Of a stretch of 7,865 nucleotides of DNA, positions 6,571 through 7,865 are shown one piece after another. How positions within the stretch are numbered: the stretch's first letter is position 1; every line of letters begins with the position of its first letter. Below the pieces are notes generated by a model that worked only from the letters and a program-made list of their open reading frames with translations, made no database searches and was not told where the DNA came from. The position numbers were made by a program, and so were the translations under genes. The stretch lies in assembly GCA_023265355.1 (NCBI GenBank), contig JAHFTZ010000093.1, positions 1 to 7,865 of the forward strand. Reading direction: 5' to 3'. This DNA is from Terriglobus sp. GTDB lineage: Bacteria > Acidobacteriota > Terriglobia > Terriglobales > Acidobacteriaceae.

Positions 6571-7865
6571 GCGTGCCTGAAAACAAGAACGTGGTCCAGA
6601 CCACGGAGACGAAACCACTGCGTCTTTCAGGATCGCAGCCCTTCACCCAGCAGCCCGGTGTCTTCATCATGCTCGGCGAACGCACGAACGTGGCCGGTTC
6701 GCCTAAGTTCGCGAAGCTGATTAAAGAAGGCAAGTACGAAGAAGCGGTCAGCGTAGCCCGTCAGCAGGTCGAGAATGGCGCCAACGTCATCGACATCTGC
6801 ATGGACGAGGGCATGATCGACGGCGTCGCCGCCATGACGCGGTATCTGCAGCTACTGGCGAGTGAACCTGAAGTGGCCAAGGTGCCGTTTATGGTGGACT
6901 CCTCCAAGTGGGAGGTCATCGAAGCCGGGCTCAAGTGCCTGCAGGGCAAAGGCATCGTCAACTCGATCTCGCTGAAAGAAGGCGAAGACAAGTTCCGCCA
7001 GAACGCTGCATCCGTCCTGAAGTATGGCGCGGCGGTTGTCGTCATGGCCTTCGATGAACAGGGACAGGCCGCGACCTTCGAAGAGAAGATTCGCATCTGC
7101 GAACGTGCCTACCGCATCCTGGTGGACGAGGTGCACTTCCCGCCCGAAGACATCATCTTCGATCCAAACATCCTCACCGTCGCTACCGGCATGGAGGAGC
7201 ACAACAACTACGCGGTGGACTTCATCAACGCCACGCGCTGGATCAAGGCAAACCTCCCGCACGCGAAGGTCAGCGGCGGCGTTTCGAATATCTCCTTCAG
7301 CTTTCGCGGCAACAACAAGGTCCGCGAAGCCATGCACTCCGCGTTTCTCTATCACGCGATTGGCGCGGGCATGGACATGGGCATCGTCAACGCCGGCATG
7401 CTCGAGTTGTACGAGGAGATTGATCCCGAACTAAAGGTACTGGTCGAGGATGTTCTGCTCAACCGTCGCCCCGATGCTACCGAACGGTTGGTGGAGTTTG
7501 GCGAATCGCTCAAGAACACCGGCGTGACCATCACTGAGAAGAAGACTGAGGAGTGGCGCAACGGCACGGTGGAAGAACGTCTTTCGCACGCCCTTGTACG
7601 CGGCATCGACACCTACATTGAGATCGACGCGGAGGAAGCGCGAGTCAAACTGGGCCGACCTCTCCTTGTCATCGAAGGTCCGTTGATGGCCGGGATGAGC
7701 GTAGTCGGCGACCTCTTTGGAGCGGGCAAGATGTTTCTTCCCCAGGTCGTAAAATCCGCGCGCGTCATGAAGAAGGCCGTGGCCCATCTGACACCCTTCA
7801 TGGAAGCGGAGAAAGCGGCACTGCTGGCGTCTGGCCAGGAGGTCAAGGCACAGGGCACGATCGTT
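6567..7865 (+). CDS. metH: Methionine synthase folate/cobalamin subunit (split MetH C-terminal part, incomplete)
   Basis: This begins the second half of cobalamin-dependent methionine synthase; 433 residues are visible before the edge. Residues about 33-300 are the methyltetrahydrofolate (pterin-binding) barrel, starting at [11 protein letters not shown]. The four residues matching Moorella MeTr D75, N96, D160 and N199 are present as D111 (VDSSK), N132 (IVNSIS), D199 (IFDPN) and N241 (VSNISFSF). The nearby MetH motif that I recall as IDINMDEG reads IDICMDEG, with C78 for Asn. From about 335 the helical cobalamin cap domain follows, with [24 protein letters not shown] and [10 protein letters not shown]. 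The sequence stops just before the expected DxHxxG B12-binding motif; any reactivation domain is also out of view. It overlaps the homocysteine module by ATGA; a GTG at 6573 is an alternative start. Identification is very safe. Confidence 0.95.
   Translation, partial: MSVPENKNVVQTTETKPLRLSGSQPFTQQPGVFIMLGERTNVAGSPKFAKLIKEGKYEEAVSVARQQVENGANVIDICMDEGMIDGVAAMTRYLQLLASEPEVAKVPFMVDSSKWEVIEAGLKCLQGKGIVNSISLKEGEDKFRQNAASVLKYGAAVVVMAFDEQGQAATFEEKIRICERAYRILVDEVHFPPEDIIFDPNILTVATGMEEHNNYAVDFINATRWIKANLPHAKVSGGVSNISFSFRGNNKVREAMHSAFLYHAIGAGMDMGIVNAGMLELYEEIDPELKVLVEDVLLNRRPDATERLVEFGESLKNTGVTITEKKTEEWRNGTVEERLSHALVRGIDTYIEIDAEEARVKLGRPLLVIEGPLMAGMSVVGDLFGAGKMFLPQVVKSARVMKKAVAHLTPFMEAEKAALLASGQEVKAQGTIV

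Overview
The window reads as ordinary chromosomal housekeeping and accessory-metabolism DNA from a bacterium with GC in the mid-to-high 50s percent (judged by eye). The split, cobalamin-dependent methionine synthase and the general protein style suggest Acidobacteriota (Terriglobus/Granulicella-like). That assignment is inference and only moderately supported. There are no tRNA or rRNA genes, CRISPR arrays, insertion sequences or phage genes, and no intergenic gap exceeds 180 bases.

Layout: (i) 1-1796, minus strand, the N-terminal ~598 residues of a REC-PAS-GGDEF-EAL cyclic-di-GMP protein that runs off the left edge. (ii) 1973-3409, minus strand, a MOFRL-family glycerate 2-kinase, with a likely intrinsic terminator between it and (i). 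(iii) 3567-5249, plus strand, an LctP/GlcA-type 2-hydroxy-acid permease transcribed divergently from the kinase across a 157-base gap that holds a long imperfect dyad. (iv) 5410-6570 and 6567-7865, plus strand, a methionine synthase (MetH) split into two overlapping genes. The first encodes the zinc/homocysteine methyltransferase module. The second encodes the methyltetrahydrofolate module and the cobalamin cap domain, and leaves the window just before the expected B12-binding motif.

How the genes may work together: the permease and kinase form a plausible uptake-and-phosphorylation pair, importing glycerate (or a related lactate/glycolate-type acid) and delivering 2-phosphoglycerate to glycolysis. 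The two MetH polypeptides should assemble into one methionine synthase; their junction lies in the linker between the Hcy and Fol modules, and the genes overlap in a way typical of translational coupling. The c-di-GMP protein has no visible functional link to the rest.

I found no convincing undescribed system. The points most worth a second look are the split metH with its ambiguous ATG/GTG start, an insertion in its homocysteine domain, the kinase/permease pairing with its shared dyad, and the degenerate receiver domain on the GGDEF-EAL protein.
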